A DNA stretch of 64,000 bases. Source: Pagrus major. Taxonomy: Eukaryota; Chordata; Actinopteri; Spariformes; Sparidae. The notes beneath the pieces were generated by a model that did not search any database, had not been told where the DNA came from, and saw only the letters and a list, made by a program, of their open reading frames with translations. Both the position numbers and the translations under genes were made by a program. The DNA is taken from contig NC_133227.1 in assembly GCF_040436345.1 (NCBI RefSeq), positions 23,992,671 to 24,056,670 of the forward strand. The letters are read 5' to 3'. Shown piece by piece: positions 40,861 to 54,240 of the stretch; within the stretch, counting starts at the first letter, position 1, and every line of letters begins with the position of its first letter.

Positions 40861-40985
40861 TAAAGGCGGGCCAGCAACCAATCAGTGCTCACTTGTCCAT
40901 TGCGTCACAAAAAGGGCAACCAATGAGCGCGCAGTTTCTCGTCACGGCAGGTTTGTTTTTAATTCTGATTGGTCAATTGTCGGAT
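40861..40985 (-). promoter_or_regulatory. sc5d: sc5d promoter with three CCAAT boxes
   Basis: CCAAT occurs at 40878-40882 and 40920-40924 (plus) and as ATTGG at 40968-40972. Flanks (AACCAATCAG, AACCAATGAG, CTGATTGGTC) match the NF-Y consensus. A GC-rich GGCGGG lies at 40865-40870 and CRE-like GCGTCAC / CGTCACG at 40902 and 40941. NF-Y is the usual partner of SREBP at sterol-synthesis genes. I do not see a classical SRE (TCACCCCAC). Confidence 0.6.
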
Positions 40986-40989
40986 CTGA

Positions 40990-43834
40990 TCATGGTGTTA
41001 CAGAACAGTGACTGTGGTGGCACAGACTGAGCCCATGGGTACACAGATATCGATAAATAGACAGATGGCTGATAAATACTTTATAAATGCCAGGGGGGGA
41101 AAAAATCACATGATACAAGACAATAGCACAAAAATAAGTAGTGGTGTAATCAAAAAGGAAAAGATAATAAAAAGTAAAGTTTTTAAATTGTGCAGGCATA
41201 CATGTGCAAAATAGATCCAATGGTTCAATACAAGTTCATTTTGTAAAACACTATAGAGAATGTAATGTTCATGTCTGAGTCCAGTTGGACCTCAGCAGCC
41301 TCCCTCCCACTCCACAGATCAACAGAACCCCTCAACCAGATGTCGTGGAGGGGTTGGTGGGTGTTATTGTTCAGCTCCCGGCCCACTCCCACCTGTCATC
41401 CAGGTGCACTGCAGGGTATTAGTAGGAGTGAAAGCCCTCCACATCCTCCCACAGCAAAAACATCAGTACATTCTTTTATTTGAGAGGGAAACAGTATCCG
41501 TGGCGTTCTACAAACCTTGCTAATGCTCCATAATTCAACCCATAACACCAAACTTCCTTTACAAGAGTATGCATTTTAAATCGTCTGCTTTTTTACCCAA
41601 ACATTTACTTCTCGAGAAAAAAAAAATCATAAGTCACATCAAACTATACACCCAATAGTTCTTTTTTTTTTATTTTTTTTTTAAAACTTGCTTTGTATAA
41701 CCTGTATGCCAGTAAGCAGGGTGAAGTAGTCCAAACACTGAGTGTTTGAAATAAAGTTCTTCATATTCAAACATTGTGATGCCGACAGAACATGCAACTT
41801 AATCGAAGAAGTGATAAATTAAGATCTGTGCTGTTGATTTTAGCAAATTGGAGAGGCAACATTTCATTTGCTCGATTTCTAAATTAAGTTTGGTTTGTGA
41901 GTTAACTAGACTTTGACATGCACAGCACAGGTACATGATTGTCAAGGAACTGCAAAATTGGGCTGCATTAACAATATGTCTGCTTTATAGTTACAACTCT
42001 TCCAACTAATAGGCTCATATTGTTTAGACTATTAGACTGGTGGAAGCTAATTGTGTCATGGCTAATATGTTTGTTGTCGTTAATCCTGGGTGAATATTTT
42101 ACTTTCAAACTTTGCTCAAATTTAATGAAATTTAATAGAAAATGAATCTTGGTGATTGCACAGGTGATAAATTGCTTCCATTCTGCTGGGAAACTGACAG
42201 CCATCCAGCCACAAGGTGTCGCTAGTGCTCTAAGGTACAGAAGTAATGCTGAAGGCACAGTGCTATGCATGAATATTATAGTGTTACAGTGATACCACTG
42301 AGATTACTGAATTAAAAACATATATAAATTCAATATTAAACACACTATACGCTCCCATATTAAGCTGCAGGACTATTATGGGAATACAACAGCGGATGAG
42401 AGGCTATAACCCTCCATAAACCATGCAATTTTAATTTTTTAAGCTTTATAAGATTTAAACGAAGACATATGAGGCTATTTCCATTGTAAGTATAATCAAC
42501 TGTTTAATAGCCTGTTTTCCTCTCAAATAAGAGAATCTTTTCTTGTTTTTGTGGTGCATCTACATGTCGATAAGCCACTAACACAACTTTTAAAAATGAT
42601 TTGTCCTCTCTGTATAGATGTGTTTCTGTTTGGCCCTTGTTTCTGTTCTCTGATGGCTCTCTTTCTTTCTTCTCTCCTTTCATTCTTTACTTTTAAACAG
42701 AAGCCATTGCCAATTTTCCTTCTGATCAATTTTCATTATGACGTTTATATTACCGTCGGGGACCGGCAAACATTTTAAATGGAACTTCTTCTCCATCCAC
42801 AGCACTTAAATTGCCACAGGGGACCCTCAATGAATGTTAAACCCTGTAAATAAAAAGGTTTCATTTTCTATTCACATTCAGAAGTTACGTTCTAGTTAAG
42901 AGCTCGGGGAGCATCATATTCCCAGTTTTTACAGCTGTGGACACTTTAGACAGATATAGGTTTGTTTTTCTTGCATGGGGAGTTCATTCTCGTGGAAATA
43001 ACTGACAAAGAGTCATTTTGCAATAAACTAATTCTTTATGCAGTAGCTCTGAACATCACTTTATGGTCTTTTTACTTATTTTTCAGCTGTTATTGACCAT
43101 TGTAAACAGCAGATATTCACTTAAAAAAACTGTTACTGATGAAAAGATCTTCACCTTTGCTTTTGATGATGTCAATCTTGAAGAAAAGATTCAAGATTTA
43201 AATGAAAAAATAATGAGAAGAAAAGATTATGAAATCACACAGTAATCAGCACTATTCAAGCTATTATTCTGCCTCAATATAACTTCTGATGCATTCACAC
43301 GATTCTTAAAAGAAATATTGAGTTATGCTGCATGCTATAGTGCTTGTGGTATAAAGCCATGCTGATGCTTTCAATTCATGTGATGAGGTATTGTGATATC
43401 CACCTTTCAATATTTTGCTGCCACTTCAATTATATGAAACTGGATGGAAATTAGTTACTGCTGCTCCAAGCATTACATTGACATCATCCACACATTGCCA
43501 GCCAAGTGGAGCCCACATAACAAATAAACAACCGTGGATATGGTGGCTGGCATTGTACTTTGCAAAAGTTTGCTTCAGAAAATATGTCTCATTGGATACA
43601 GTCTGAGACAATCTTCTCCAGAATGTCTCCACAGATTCCTACTTTATTTTGCTGACTTTACACCACACTGTACAATGAGGTCTCGTCACCGAAAGCAGCT
43701 ACAGAAGCAAGCAAAACCCAGAACTTTAGCACACGTTCAACAACATTTCAGAGACTGAGACTGCTGCACCGAATTGAAATGTTTCTAATAAGTCTTTGTG
43801 GCCCGGGTAGTCACAGATCTCACCGGTCTCCAAA
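40990..43834. other. Gene-free DNA upstream of sc5d
   Basis: No exon, RNA gene or repeat with clear ends was recognised. Homopolymer A and T tracts occur at 41619-41628 and 41661-41682. The reading frames present are short and lack protein character. Confidence 0.45.
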
Positions 43835-44355
43835 ATAAAATGTTGGTATTCTACCTTTCTGCCAAATCATGGACACTTTGCATTTCTATGTTTCATACGT
43901 CTCATATCAGCATTTCTACATTACGTGCCATACCCAATTCAGATTACATGTGTTAGAGCTGACTTTAATGACAGGATGAGGTGTGGATGGTGGCGGCGTT
44001 AACAGCTAAGTGAGACGGCTGCCAAGTGAGAAACATTTGCAAGTGCAAAAATCACTGGATATATTTTAATGAGACATCGGGAGATTTTCCAGCTGTGTCA
44101 GTGACAAGATGTTGTAGCAATTTGCAGTAGAAAACTGCATATTTTTAACCCGACATCAGTCTTATTTTTGGTGAAAAATCTGGGTATTTCAAGCCAAAAC
44201 ATGATCTTTGCCCGACCCTAACCATTGGGTTTTTGTGCCTAAACCTAACCAGACCATAAGCACAGCCTTGTCACAACATAGAACTGATAATAAAACCTGA
44301 AGAAAAGAAAAGCTGCCACACTGGTTTGCAGAAACATACATCGCCGACATTTATT
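43835..44355 (+). mobile_element. MITE-like element, copy 2
   Basis: The left end (AAATGTTGGTATTCTACC, TTTCTGCCAAATCATGG) and right end (CTGGTTTGCAGAAACATACAT, CGCCGACATTTATTC) are inverted versions of each other and match copy 1. The interior has 'gagctgactttaatg', 'cactggatatatttt', 'ttttccagctgtgt' and 'cctaaacctaaccagaccat', in the same order as copy 1. Confidence 0.75.
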
Positions 44356-45240
44356 CTGGAGAGTCACATGTAGACATGAGTGTCTAAACGAGCTCCACAC
44401 ATGTTTTGAGACTAGCTTGCTGAGGTCACTGGCAGTGATCATGTTGATCAGCTGCTGTCCTTTCAGCATCAAGCTCCTCTCCACTGCTCTGCTTGTTGCG
44501 CTGAAGGACAGCAGATGGCCACACTTTGTGTTTATCGATACAAAGCTGCAGGCTGCCTTATATCATTAATACGACATCTTCTGTTCATGCATACGCCAGG
44601 CATTTGATATCCTTATGTGTCAAGAGATTTATGATCATAAATATGAAGATTGATGGCAACACTTATACAGCACTTTCATAGAAAGTGCCACCCAGTACTA
44701 ATAAAAAAGAAAAAAAGGTATAACTTCAAATGTTGAACTGTTCGATTATGCATCTTTATCCAGTGCAATGTCTTTTTAATACTCACCTGCTTCGGCTGAT
44801 TATATCAATATTAAGAATACTTTTTCATTTGTTTATTTCGTTCGACTAAAGAAACCCTGTTCTTTTAACAGAGCATTTGTTTGTGGAAGTTTGCCTGGAA
44901 TTGCTCAACTTTAGAACAAAGTTGGTGTTTTGTAGTCTAGCTCGAGCTGTCTAATAGGCTGTGAAGGCATCTCCCTTTGTGCGCAGACACACATCAGCCA
45001 ATCATGATATCTGCAGAGAGGCAACCCTCATGCTGAGGCCCAGATAACCTGCTGCTCATCATCTCCTCAGTAGGCAACAACAGTGGATGAGTCACTCTGG
45101 AAAATGCAATCAAAAACTTAAGAAACGTGTCACAACTGGAGACACAGCGACTGCTCAACTTTTTAAACAAGCATATATTTGATTATGTTGTCAGTGGGTT
45201 GATGTGACAATATGAATACATCCCTCCTCATTCACATTTA
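44356..45240. other. Gene-free DNA between two MITE copies
   Basis: Nothing coding was recognised; the sequence appears mostly single copy. Confidence 0.4.
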
Positions 45241-45340
45241 TCTAGTTACGACATCAAATCTGAAAAAGTCGGAACACAGTGTAAAACAGAAAAAAATTGA
45301 ATTTGATAATTATTTTTTGACATATACAGGACGGGAATAT
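45241..45340. repeat. Fragment of fish DNA-transposon end
   Basis: 'aaaaagtcggaacacagtgt' followed by 'aaaacagaaaaaaattgaat' resembles, from memory, the terminus of the same element whose other parts are seen at 1-135 and 540-620. It is short and diverged. Confidence 0.35.
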
Positions 45341-45391
45341 TTAGTGACACTACATTTTCTCTCCAGATATGCTTATTCCAGCTCATGCACC

Positions 45392-45935
45392 AGAATAAGA
45401 TGTTGGCCTTGCACGTTTCTGCAGAACCACAAATGTTAAAATTTTTCATTTCATTCAACATTCCTGCGACAATGTGTCATATTCCGTTGACATTACATGT
45501 TTATGAGCTGGCTTTAACGTCTGGCCTAGGAGGAGATGGCGGCAATGCGACAGCTACATGAGTTGGCAGCCAAGCCTGACACCACTGTTTGAGACAACGT
45601 TTCAACATTTGTAAGCGGGAAAGCAGAGGATATTTTTAACAAGACTTCAGGACATTATCCACCCATGTTAGTGGCAACAAAATCAGATATTTTAAACGAG
45701 AAGTCCGGACATTTTCCAGCCGTGTTAGTGGCAACAAACCTGGTTACTTTAAACAAGATGTTGGGACAATTTGCATCCATGTTTTTGGCAACAAACTGGA
45801 TATAACATTTTAGTCTGTGTTTGTGGTGAGAAAACCAGGTGGGTTTTGTGCCGAATTCTTTCTGGGCCACAAGCACAGCATTTTACAACATAACAATATC
45901 ATGATGGGAATGAAAGCGGCATCCTCGAAAGGCAC
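45392..45935 (+). mobile_element. MITE-like element, copy 3, with three 57-bp tandem units
   Basis: The left end (CAGAATAAGATGTTGGCC, GTTTCTGCAGAACCAC) matches the family's inverted terminus; the right terminus is missing, so the copy is truncated. Three tandem units of 57, 57 and 56 bp cover 45629-45798, each with GGACA, a CCAGCC/CATCC core and GGCAACAAA. This array is clearer than in copies 1 and 2. Confidence 0.75.
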
Positions 45936-47830
45936 AGTAGCTCAGAAACACTGTTGTAGTTCACAGAGTTTGTTTACAAATGATTGCATCCTGTTTTTAT
46001 TTACGTCTTATCGGCGTTCAAACTCTTTTGTAATGTGTTTGTATAATTGTCATCATTACTATCGGTAATCAAAACATTGTACGCTCCAAGTTAATTGCTG
46101 AGATTTGGGAACACAGCCATGCTAAAAGAACATTGTTATGACATTTATAGAGCGCTCATTTATTGTTTTACCTCCAAATCGAGTGATTTAGATCATCTGG
46201 CTGCTGAACAGGTTGGTTTACAACCTCTTTGATCATTAACTGCTCACAGAGGGTAGATGATCGAGCCCCACGGACTTTGTTGCCGCCATGTTGTCGTGTT
46301 CCCAAAGCAGAGTTATTATAACAGGTGGAAATGATGACCCATTAACCAAAATAAGACCAGAGCTCCAATTAACAGAAATCATTCTTTAATTGCACCCAGA
46401 CACATTAATTAAGCTCACTTTTTCAGCAGCTCTCAGGTTCATATCGACAGTGTTGCACCAGGGAGCAGCTGAGCACAAACTAATTGTCATCCACGTATTC
46501 ACATCGACACATTAGTGCCACACTTTCTCAGCAGCACCAGCTCCAGGCCGACCCACACGCCATGCAGTTCATTGACAACAAATATAAACACCTACCACCA
46601 AGGATTCACAAATAAGATACATAATCCTGTGTTCATTGACAAAATTGAGCCAGATTCTTGTTCACCCTGGTCAAAAGACGGGTCGGAGCAGAGAGAATCC
46701 TGACGCCAGCTCAGCCATGAGAAGCACTTCACCTCCTCTTTGGATTTGGATGGTGCAGGCCACAGCTGCTGCTGTTTAGTCAGCACGGGGTCGAGGATGC
46801 ATCTGCTCATAAATAACACTGTCTCATAAAATTTCATGAAATGAGAATTAACTCTGAAATGCAATTTATTCCGTGCGAATCCTGCACAACATAATTTTCC
46901 TCGATCATGAATGGATTTATGTGACAAAAGCACCAATTGGAGGTCGATTTTCTGAAATCACACGAGATATTTAGAACACAGTTTATAATTGAACACGTTG
47001 CAACTTTGGTTTAAAGCTGAATTAACAGTAATTTTTGCTAGCTGGATAACAAAGACAACCAAACCTTGAGCAGGGAGTCTTAATATACTGCAAACCACTT
47101 CTCCTTTCATTATAGCTAACCAATCCTGACTCCTAGAAATTAAATTTCTATATTACTAATTTGATTCCCAACTACATTGTGATTGCAGCTGTGATTGCTG
47201 CCTGAATTATGTTCACAGTCGTTTTTTTCCAAATATGAAGCACTACATTTAATTTGCAGGAGTAACGATGAGATGGTTAGGGTGGATAAAATGAGGACTT
47301 TGACACCACCAGGGTATTCTGAGTCATGTAGGTAGGTTTAGGCAACAAAGCACTCAACTCTAATTTTTCAAAATAGCCTTCAATCATTTCATCAATACAG
47401 TTCAATCAGGAGAGACTTGATCGAAAAGAGACTCAACGGTGGGCTCGGTAAAAACAAGCAAGCGGAGCTAAATTTTGAGTGTATCCAACCGAAAAAACCT
47501 CCCCCACTCCTCCAAATCACATGAACGCATCCTGCCAGCAGGGACATGCGCTAGTGGCTAGTTTGCTACATTCAACAAAATCATTAACAACTGCTGAAAA
47601 CCCAAAGGCATATTGGTAGCACACACACAAGTCTTCAGGACAGAGCTGACAAATCTCAGTTTTCAGCAATTTATTCTAATAATGTCAGCCAACATGCTCG
47701 GCCTAGTGGCCTTCATCATAATAAAGCTGAACACAATATATCAGGATCTTTGGCTTGCTGGATGTTGGACGGCTCATTCTCTGGTCAGAACACATATTCT
47801 TTTCTTTCACACCTGACTTGAGGTGGCTCT
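45936..47830. other. Gene-free DNA; possible conserved noncoding block
   Basis: No gene was recognised. About 46140-46560 looks unique, with homeodomain-type words (AATTAAC, ATTAATTAAG) and no repeat features. The rest is unremarkable. Confidence 0.4.
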
Positions 47831-47831
47831 G

Positions 47832-48370
47832 AACCAGAGGTGTGACCTCGAGTCACATCAGTTGGACTCGAGTATGAATTAAGTCATAAATTTAATGACT
47901 TCAGACTTCATGAAATCAAAAAAGGACCTGTGACTTCACTTGGAGTTCACTTTACTTTTCAATGTTATAATAATGAGTTGTTCAGGGCTCAAACAGTTGC
48001 AGTAAGTAGATGGGGAGTTATTTTAAAATGAAAAAACAACCCAAGGATATAACAAAAAGGCTTCATACAGCTCGTCCTGCCTGTTCCAAGTCTCCAGAAG
48101 CCCTGAGATCCCAAATTTGATTTGAGAAGACTTTATTTACACCCTTTTTTAAAGCTGAAGTCTTTGCTGTAGCTACGAAGCATGAGCGCACAACTGAAAG
48201 TGGGTGCACAAGCTTGAATGTATGAATTTGTGATTTTGAGGCTCACGGAGACTTTGATTACACCGGACAAGCTGTACAGAACCAGTTTATGTTTTGTTTT
48301 TTTAACATTTTAAAACAAGTCCCCATCTACTTCAGCTGTTTCGGTGAATAATGAATGAATTGCTGCTGGG
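47832..48370. repeat. Composite of fish interspersed repeats
   Basis: 47832-47960 has 'gtgacctcgagtcacat' and 'gacttcagacttcatg' words of a common 'gacttgagacttgac' repeat. 48040-48360 shares 'tacagctcgtc', 'gagatcccaaattt', 'acccttttttaaagc' and 'ccccatctacttc' with 57705-57790 and 4308-4335, so it belongs to the 'ggaacagttcaccc' family. Confidence 0.55.
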
Positions 48371-49754
48371 AACTGTTCTTTTCAGCATCCAAACCTACTA
48401 TTAATGAAAAAGAGAAAGAAAAGTATTGCCACCAGAGTAACTCTATAAAACATCCTCAGTATTTCAACAGCTCCTGTATTATACAAAACTGACAGTTCAA
48501 GACTTTTTACACAAAAGAAGTGAAGAGGTGCACAGTTTCAGGTGCTCCATGAAAAGTTCAAAATATCACTCAACTAGTGGAGGTAATTTTCTTAAGCGCA
48601 GCAGTAATTCAGAATATTGAGGAGGTGAAGGATGGTTTTGTATTTTTTTCCCCAATATTTAAAAAAATGTATGACCTGTTCACGTCAAAACATTTTCTCA
48701 TATCATGCGGATGAATACCACATCAGTAGGTCATTCACATGGGCAGACCACGACCCTACTCGTAGCCCTCATCAGTGTTTTTGAATATTTTTTAGATTAT
48801 TATTACAGTTACTGAACTCCCCAGTGAACCAGAATATCCTCACACTGTTATTAAATCAAATGACTTAAATCATATTAAAATGCAAATTGCAGTCTGGACA
48901 CAACATGCTCCACCCATTCCACTTTGAAGATTAAAGTTCACTCATCACACAGGTGGCACCTCCGTCCCTTTGAAGCCGTCTATTTGTAGATCCTGCACAT
49001 CCTGAGAGGTACAGTCTGACGTAATGCTTCTTCAAAGAGCGGTAAAAGAAAAATGCTTTTTGGAGGAGGTTCTCTCAAGCTTTTTAGCTGCTTTATCCAC
49101 TTTGCTTTGTACTTCCCCAGCGTCAGAGGCCCGGTTGGCAGCCAAAAACATGTTGCCTTTTATTTTCACTCCAATTTGAACTGGGGAAGTAATAAAAACC
49201 CTTTCCCACTTTTTTTTTGTCAGGAAAGCTGCTCCGACTTCAGTTTGTTTATTTCTTTTTAGATGTGATGCCAACAAAATACCAATTTAAATCACCTGAA
49301 AGAACAATGTTACCTCAGTGGTTTATGCTTGAAGAATGAAAACATCTCAGCTCGTCTCAGTTTGTACAACCTCAGCAAGTAGCTGAGACCCCTTTTGTTT
49401 ATTATGTGCATTTCTTTTAAAAGCTAAGGAACCTGTAGCAGGTGATAAAGATGTAATCCGTCAAATTTTCACATAAAACTTGAAAAAAAAAAATAATGCT
49501 AACATTAGCATCTAGCTCAAAATGCTGCTCGCTGTGCCTCATGCTGCCTTATTTTTGCTACAGGGTTGGGTCAGATTATTTTCAAATGCACTGAATACAA
49601 ATCCATAATCCATATGTAATCCATAATATAACAAAACATAATCTAATCAGAATACTTCAAAATCAAAACATATTGAAACAAATATTGCACCTTATACTAA
49701 AAAATGGATTCAGCTGTAAAATTGGATGTCCTCAAATGTTCTTTGCATTCATGT
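48371..49754. other. Gene-free DNA, no feature recognised
   Basis: Mostly AT-rich and apparently single copy. The overlapping antisense frames at 49032-49277 and 49053-49262 are chance openings. Confidence 0.4.
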
Positions 49755-50024
49755 AATCTGATAAACTGCCTCCAGTGATGTCACTCATCAACTGTTGCAT
49801 TGTGGGTAATGTAGGCACCAGGTTTTGAAAAGGCATGGCGTACATGGAATAAAAAAGGCGATGTCTCTGGTTCTCTCGTTTGGAAACTGTCCATAATGAG
49901 TCCAACTGTGATATAGGAGTGCACTGCTAGACCAGTGGACTGCTTTTCAAAACACGGCACCTCCATTACCCACAATGCAATGCAGCCACTGCGTGACATT
50001 ATTTGGAGGGAATTTATCAGATTC
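49755..50024. mobile_element. Foldback (long inverted repeat) element of 270 bp
   Basis: The left arm 49755-49834 and right arm 49942-50024 are imperfect reverse complements over about 80 bp. Shared blocks, in order: AATCTGATAAA, CCTCCA, ATGTCAC, TTGCATTGTGGGTAATG, AGG, and GTTTTGAAAAG. The central spacer is about 107 bp. No coding capacity is present; the 72-residue frame inside comes from the arms. It looks like a non-autonomous foldback transposon. Confidence 0.8.
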
Positions 50025-53000
50025 AGCTGGAGTCATAAAAAAGGCTTTATACTACTTTTTTCACATATGCAGAAGTACTCCGCAAGACCTGTAAACACAC
50101 TTTAATGTGGAAAATTGGTGGAGTTACCCTTTAATAGAGCATTGTTATCGTGACAAATCATCATATTTTAAAGACTTAATCCAAAATGTAATCAAGTAAT
50201 CCTTGACAGTGTAGATTTAAATGTAATCTTGGCTGATTATAGTTACTTATTTTTGTAATGTCACTCCATAAACCTGATTACATGTAATCCATTACTACTC
50301 AACACGGTTTGTGAGTGTTCATTTCACAGGACAACTCAAGACGTTTTATGAGATGGTGTTAAATACATTCACCATGTAACATTAACTTAAAATTGGTGTT
50401 TAATCACCTCGATCACGGACTGGCTGATATGAGGCGTCACTATTTGCTTGATTTGGAGGCACATTTTAACCATAAAGCCTCAAGGTCGATATACAAGAGC
50501 CTTTTCTCAGCGGTGATTCCGGCTTGGGTGTTCACATGACTGCTATTTACAAGTCAGAATCTTGTAATAACTTCACTTAGTGCTACCACTGTCAGGGTTT
50601 GGTAAAATAATGTGTGGACCCAGAGAGATTTAACGGACTTAAATACACAAAGACTGATGAACAAATGAAACAGGGCAGGAAAAAGACAAAAACAGGAAGT
50701 GGAAGATGCATAATTTCAGGAAAAACAGGAAACATCTAAACTGAAACCAAAACCATGACAACCATGGTCCCAAATCCATACTACACAATATTTCCACGCA
50801 GTTTTTGTAGTGGGTTCATACTGCAAAAAAATGACAAAATAAAGCATAAAAACATGCTGTAAACGTTCAGTATTATCTAAGATAGCATTAAAACTAATTG
50901 TGTGTGGTTGTGAAACAGCTCCAGAACGCCCCAGAAAACAAAGTTTGGGCAAAAACTTCTTGTTGTTTCTTTTGTCTGAGTTAATTTAATTGGCTTCCTC
51001 AGTTTGACTGACATCAAGCGACACACTTATTGTACAAAATGAATAAGAATCCATTAAGCCCTACAGCATATCTCATCTGCTGACTTTGTTTTAAGTAAAG
51101 GCTGCTTTCGCCTCACCCCATTTTCACAAGAGTCCTTCATTTAAGAGGAACAAGAGTCACACAAAGAAAGAAAGAAGGCAAACAAAGATGATCATCAGTG
51201 CAGCCACATCGCCTCTCTTTGTGACGTGAGCGGGTCAGCTAACAACAAAAAGGTCTTTAGATGAAATAGACTAATTTTGCTGTCATTGTGGCCTTTTCCC
51301 AGTTTTACAGAGAGAAAGTTAGAGCCTTCTTTTGGTTAGATCTGTAATCACTATCCAATCCCCCTGGAGGAGAAAAAGAAATTTAATTTGACAAGGAGGT
51401 AATGAACCCGTGCAGCCATTATCTTAGATAACCCATTTGAGAGACTGGTTGAGCACTGATGAAAATTCTATTAAACATAGCTGGCTGATTTCTCTATTTT
51501 GTTCAGTGGCAGAAAAGTCTTTTCTACCCTTGCCAATTTACTTTGAACTCTCAGAGTTGCCAAGGATCATTATATCAAGGAGCTTCAAACACTCACCCTT
51601 TACTTAATGATTCAAAGGCAACAACCCTAGACTGTGGGCTAACAACCTCTGTGATGCATACACAAGACACCTATGCCAGTGCGGGAAATACTTTTACTTT
51701 GACTTTTCTCTCTGGAGTTTGAGGCACAGTAGGATTCTGGTCTCAGGCACAACTTTTCTGGTGTCTCAGAACTTTCTTGTTTTCAAATCCACTTTGGTTC
51801 AGACTTGTCTGGGCCTCAGTTAAATGCTGACTCGACTCTTCTTACCTTTCAAGTACAGTGAAGGGATACAGGGGTATGTTTTCTCCATGTGGTCTAAATC
51901 TTTGAGTATTTGCTCCATACTGTAGGCAGTTCAGAAGGGCTGAATCCAAATGTGACGAGATATACAGCGAACATTTTGCACGATGCATTTCATTGAACCC
52001 ATAATAGATACGGTTCGTACGCGCAGAAACATTTTCCCTTTTAGTTGAGCTGCCAAACATATTCATATTCAAAGATGGACAAAAAAAACAACCGTTGCCT
52101 GTCTTACTCTACTGAATATACAGTCTGTTCTCACTTCCAACTCGCACAGCAGCCTGGTCAGCAGCCTTGCACTTCTGAGTTTGACACCCTGGGCACCCCA
52201 CCAGCATCACTTCCTGAAGCGCCCCTCTGAGTGAGAACAGTCCAAGTCAAGGGTTGGTTGGCTAAGTTGTGTGAAATATCCCTCTGGAGACTTGGTTTTG
52301 CACCTCAAGACACCAAAAGTTATTCATTTATATTACATAAAGTAAGTCAGTGCACATCAACAACATATTATGTTTTATGTTACGTGAGTGGCAGAGTTAT
52401 GTGACTCAAATAACTTATATGTTGTCATTTTAACCCAAAAAATTATGTTTTCCTAACCTTACAAGTAGTTTTGGAGTCAAAACCTAAATAAATAAAGTCA
52501 TAATTGGCCCTAATATATGATTTTTTTTCTCAGCAAGCTCTATTTTGAATGCGTAACGGGACATTGCATATTATCTATGACTGCTAATTTGACCGTGGAT
52601 CCCTTCACGTGCCATACTGACGTTACAGGGGTAAGTACTGTATCTGTCACCACGGTGGAGTGGACGCAGTGTGATTCTGGCACCAGTTGGCGATGACTCG
52701 GCCTGCTCAGTCGTCCTCCTGGATCCAAACTCATCATATATATATTTTATAGAACTTATCTGACAATGAAATTTGTATCCTGCGATTTTCTGTACATGTG
52801 ACATCTACTGCATGTCTGTCCGTCCTGGGAGAGGGATTCCCCCTCTGTGGCTCTTCCTGAGGTTTGGTCCATCTTTTTTCCCTCCTGTTTAAAGCATTTT
52901 TCAACATGGCACGTTTTTCCTCACTCGAATCGAGGGTCTAATGACAGACGATGTCGTTCACTGTAAAGATTGTAAAGCCAACTGAGGCAATGCCATTTTG

Positions 53001-54090
53001 ATTTTTGGCTATTTTATTAAAACTTGATTTGATTTGATTTGATTTAAGTAGAGCGTCATAGTTTGAAGTGTAGGGCCGCCAACCAAGCTGCCGAATTTGA
53101 AGAGTTGGAAGTGAGAACGTGTGGTTCTGGGTACTGCCCCAACCCGGAGGCAGAGTTGAGTGTGAGGAAATGACCCTGCCTGAAATGTGTCCCTCGTCCC
53201 TGTGCTCGCTCAAGCTCTCAGCTCTGCTCAGTTTGCCAGCAAAAATGGATGAAACAGGTGCCAAGATGATGAAGTACACCCCCAAATGTTACTTTCCCCG
53301 TTATTTCCATTTGCCTCCTGTCTCACTCGCTTGTCTGTTTGCCTCCACTCTGCATAATGTAGTCCTACACAATTTTATCCTCCCAGGGGGTGACATCCTT
53401 AATATGACAGTATATACAGTATAACGAACAATACCTAAATGTACCGTCGTCAAATGTCAGTTGATAACTCAGTTGATACTTCTTCAGAATGACTCATCTG
53501 GAACTCTAACACATTGGTGACATCTTTCATGTTTCTTGTCTTTTTGTTCCTCTCTCACATGTGACTTAAGGTGAGAAGACGCCATAACAAGATGCAAGGG
53601 TGCAAATGTGTGGTAGGAAGATTTAAAGAAACAAATGGAAGAGACATCATTATCTGAATCAACGTCAGAGGCACAGCTGGATGATCTGCAGCAGGCAGGC
53701 AGGCTCTGAACTGCTCTGCAGCGTATGTTTGCATAAAGCATGTGTTTGCACAGATAACATGATGTCCAAACAGCGAGAGCACGCACTTACCATTGTTGGT
53801 CTGATTAGTTTTTATTCACATCCTCCTAACATGAGAAAACAGACTGTGAAACCACATGTTGTCCCTTAAAATGAGCTATTTTATGTCCATTCAGACAGAG
53901 ACTGAGTCATCAATCAAGCTTTTCTATAGGCTTTCAAAAAAAATACTTTTCTTTATTCTTCTACAGCTGCCAGCAGGTTGAATTTTGGCTTTTAATGCAA
54001 TATCCCCAACACGGTGAAGTGTTATTACTCTGTTCATCCCTTAAATTTTCATCTAGTGTCATTATGAGTTTATACTGACAAGCTCTTCTT
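50025..54090. other. Gene-free DNA; candidate regulatory stretch near 51 kb
   Basis: No exon or RNA gene was recognised. 51000-51430 looks unique and not repeat-like. A (TTGAT)n microsatellite lies at 53024-53046. Frames at 52938-53285 and 53119-53424 overlap antisense and have no protein character. Confidence 0.4.
53024..53046. repeat. (TTGAT)n microsatellite
   Basis: Four and a half consecutive TTGAT/GATTT units. Confidence 0.85.
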
Positions 54091-54094
54091 TGTG

Positions 54095-54240
54095 TTCATG
54101 CTAGTTAACAAATGTCACCATGCTAACATGTTAAACTAAGATGGAGAACGTAGTAAACATTTTACCCACTAAACGTATGCATGTTAGCATGCTGACGTTA
54201 GCATCTAGCTACAGCAACACTGTGCCTGACTGCAACCTCA
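54095..54240. repeat. 'gttagcatgctgacg' repeat, copy 2
   Basis: 'accatgctaacatgttaaac' and 'catgttagcatgctgacgtt' match the words at 31350-31400 and 62455-62515. Confidence 0.55.
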
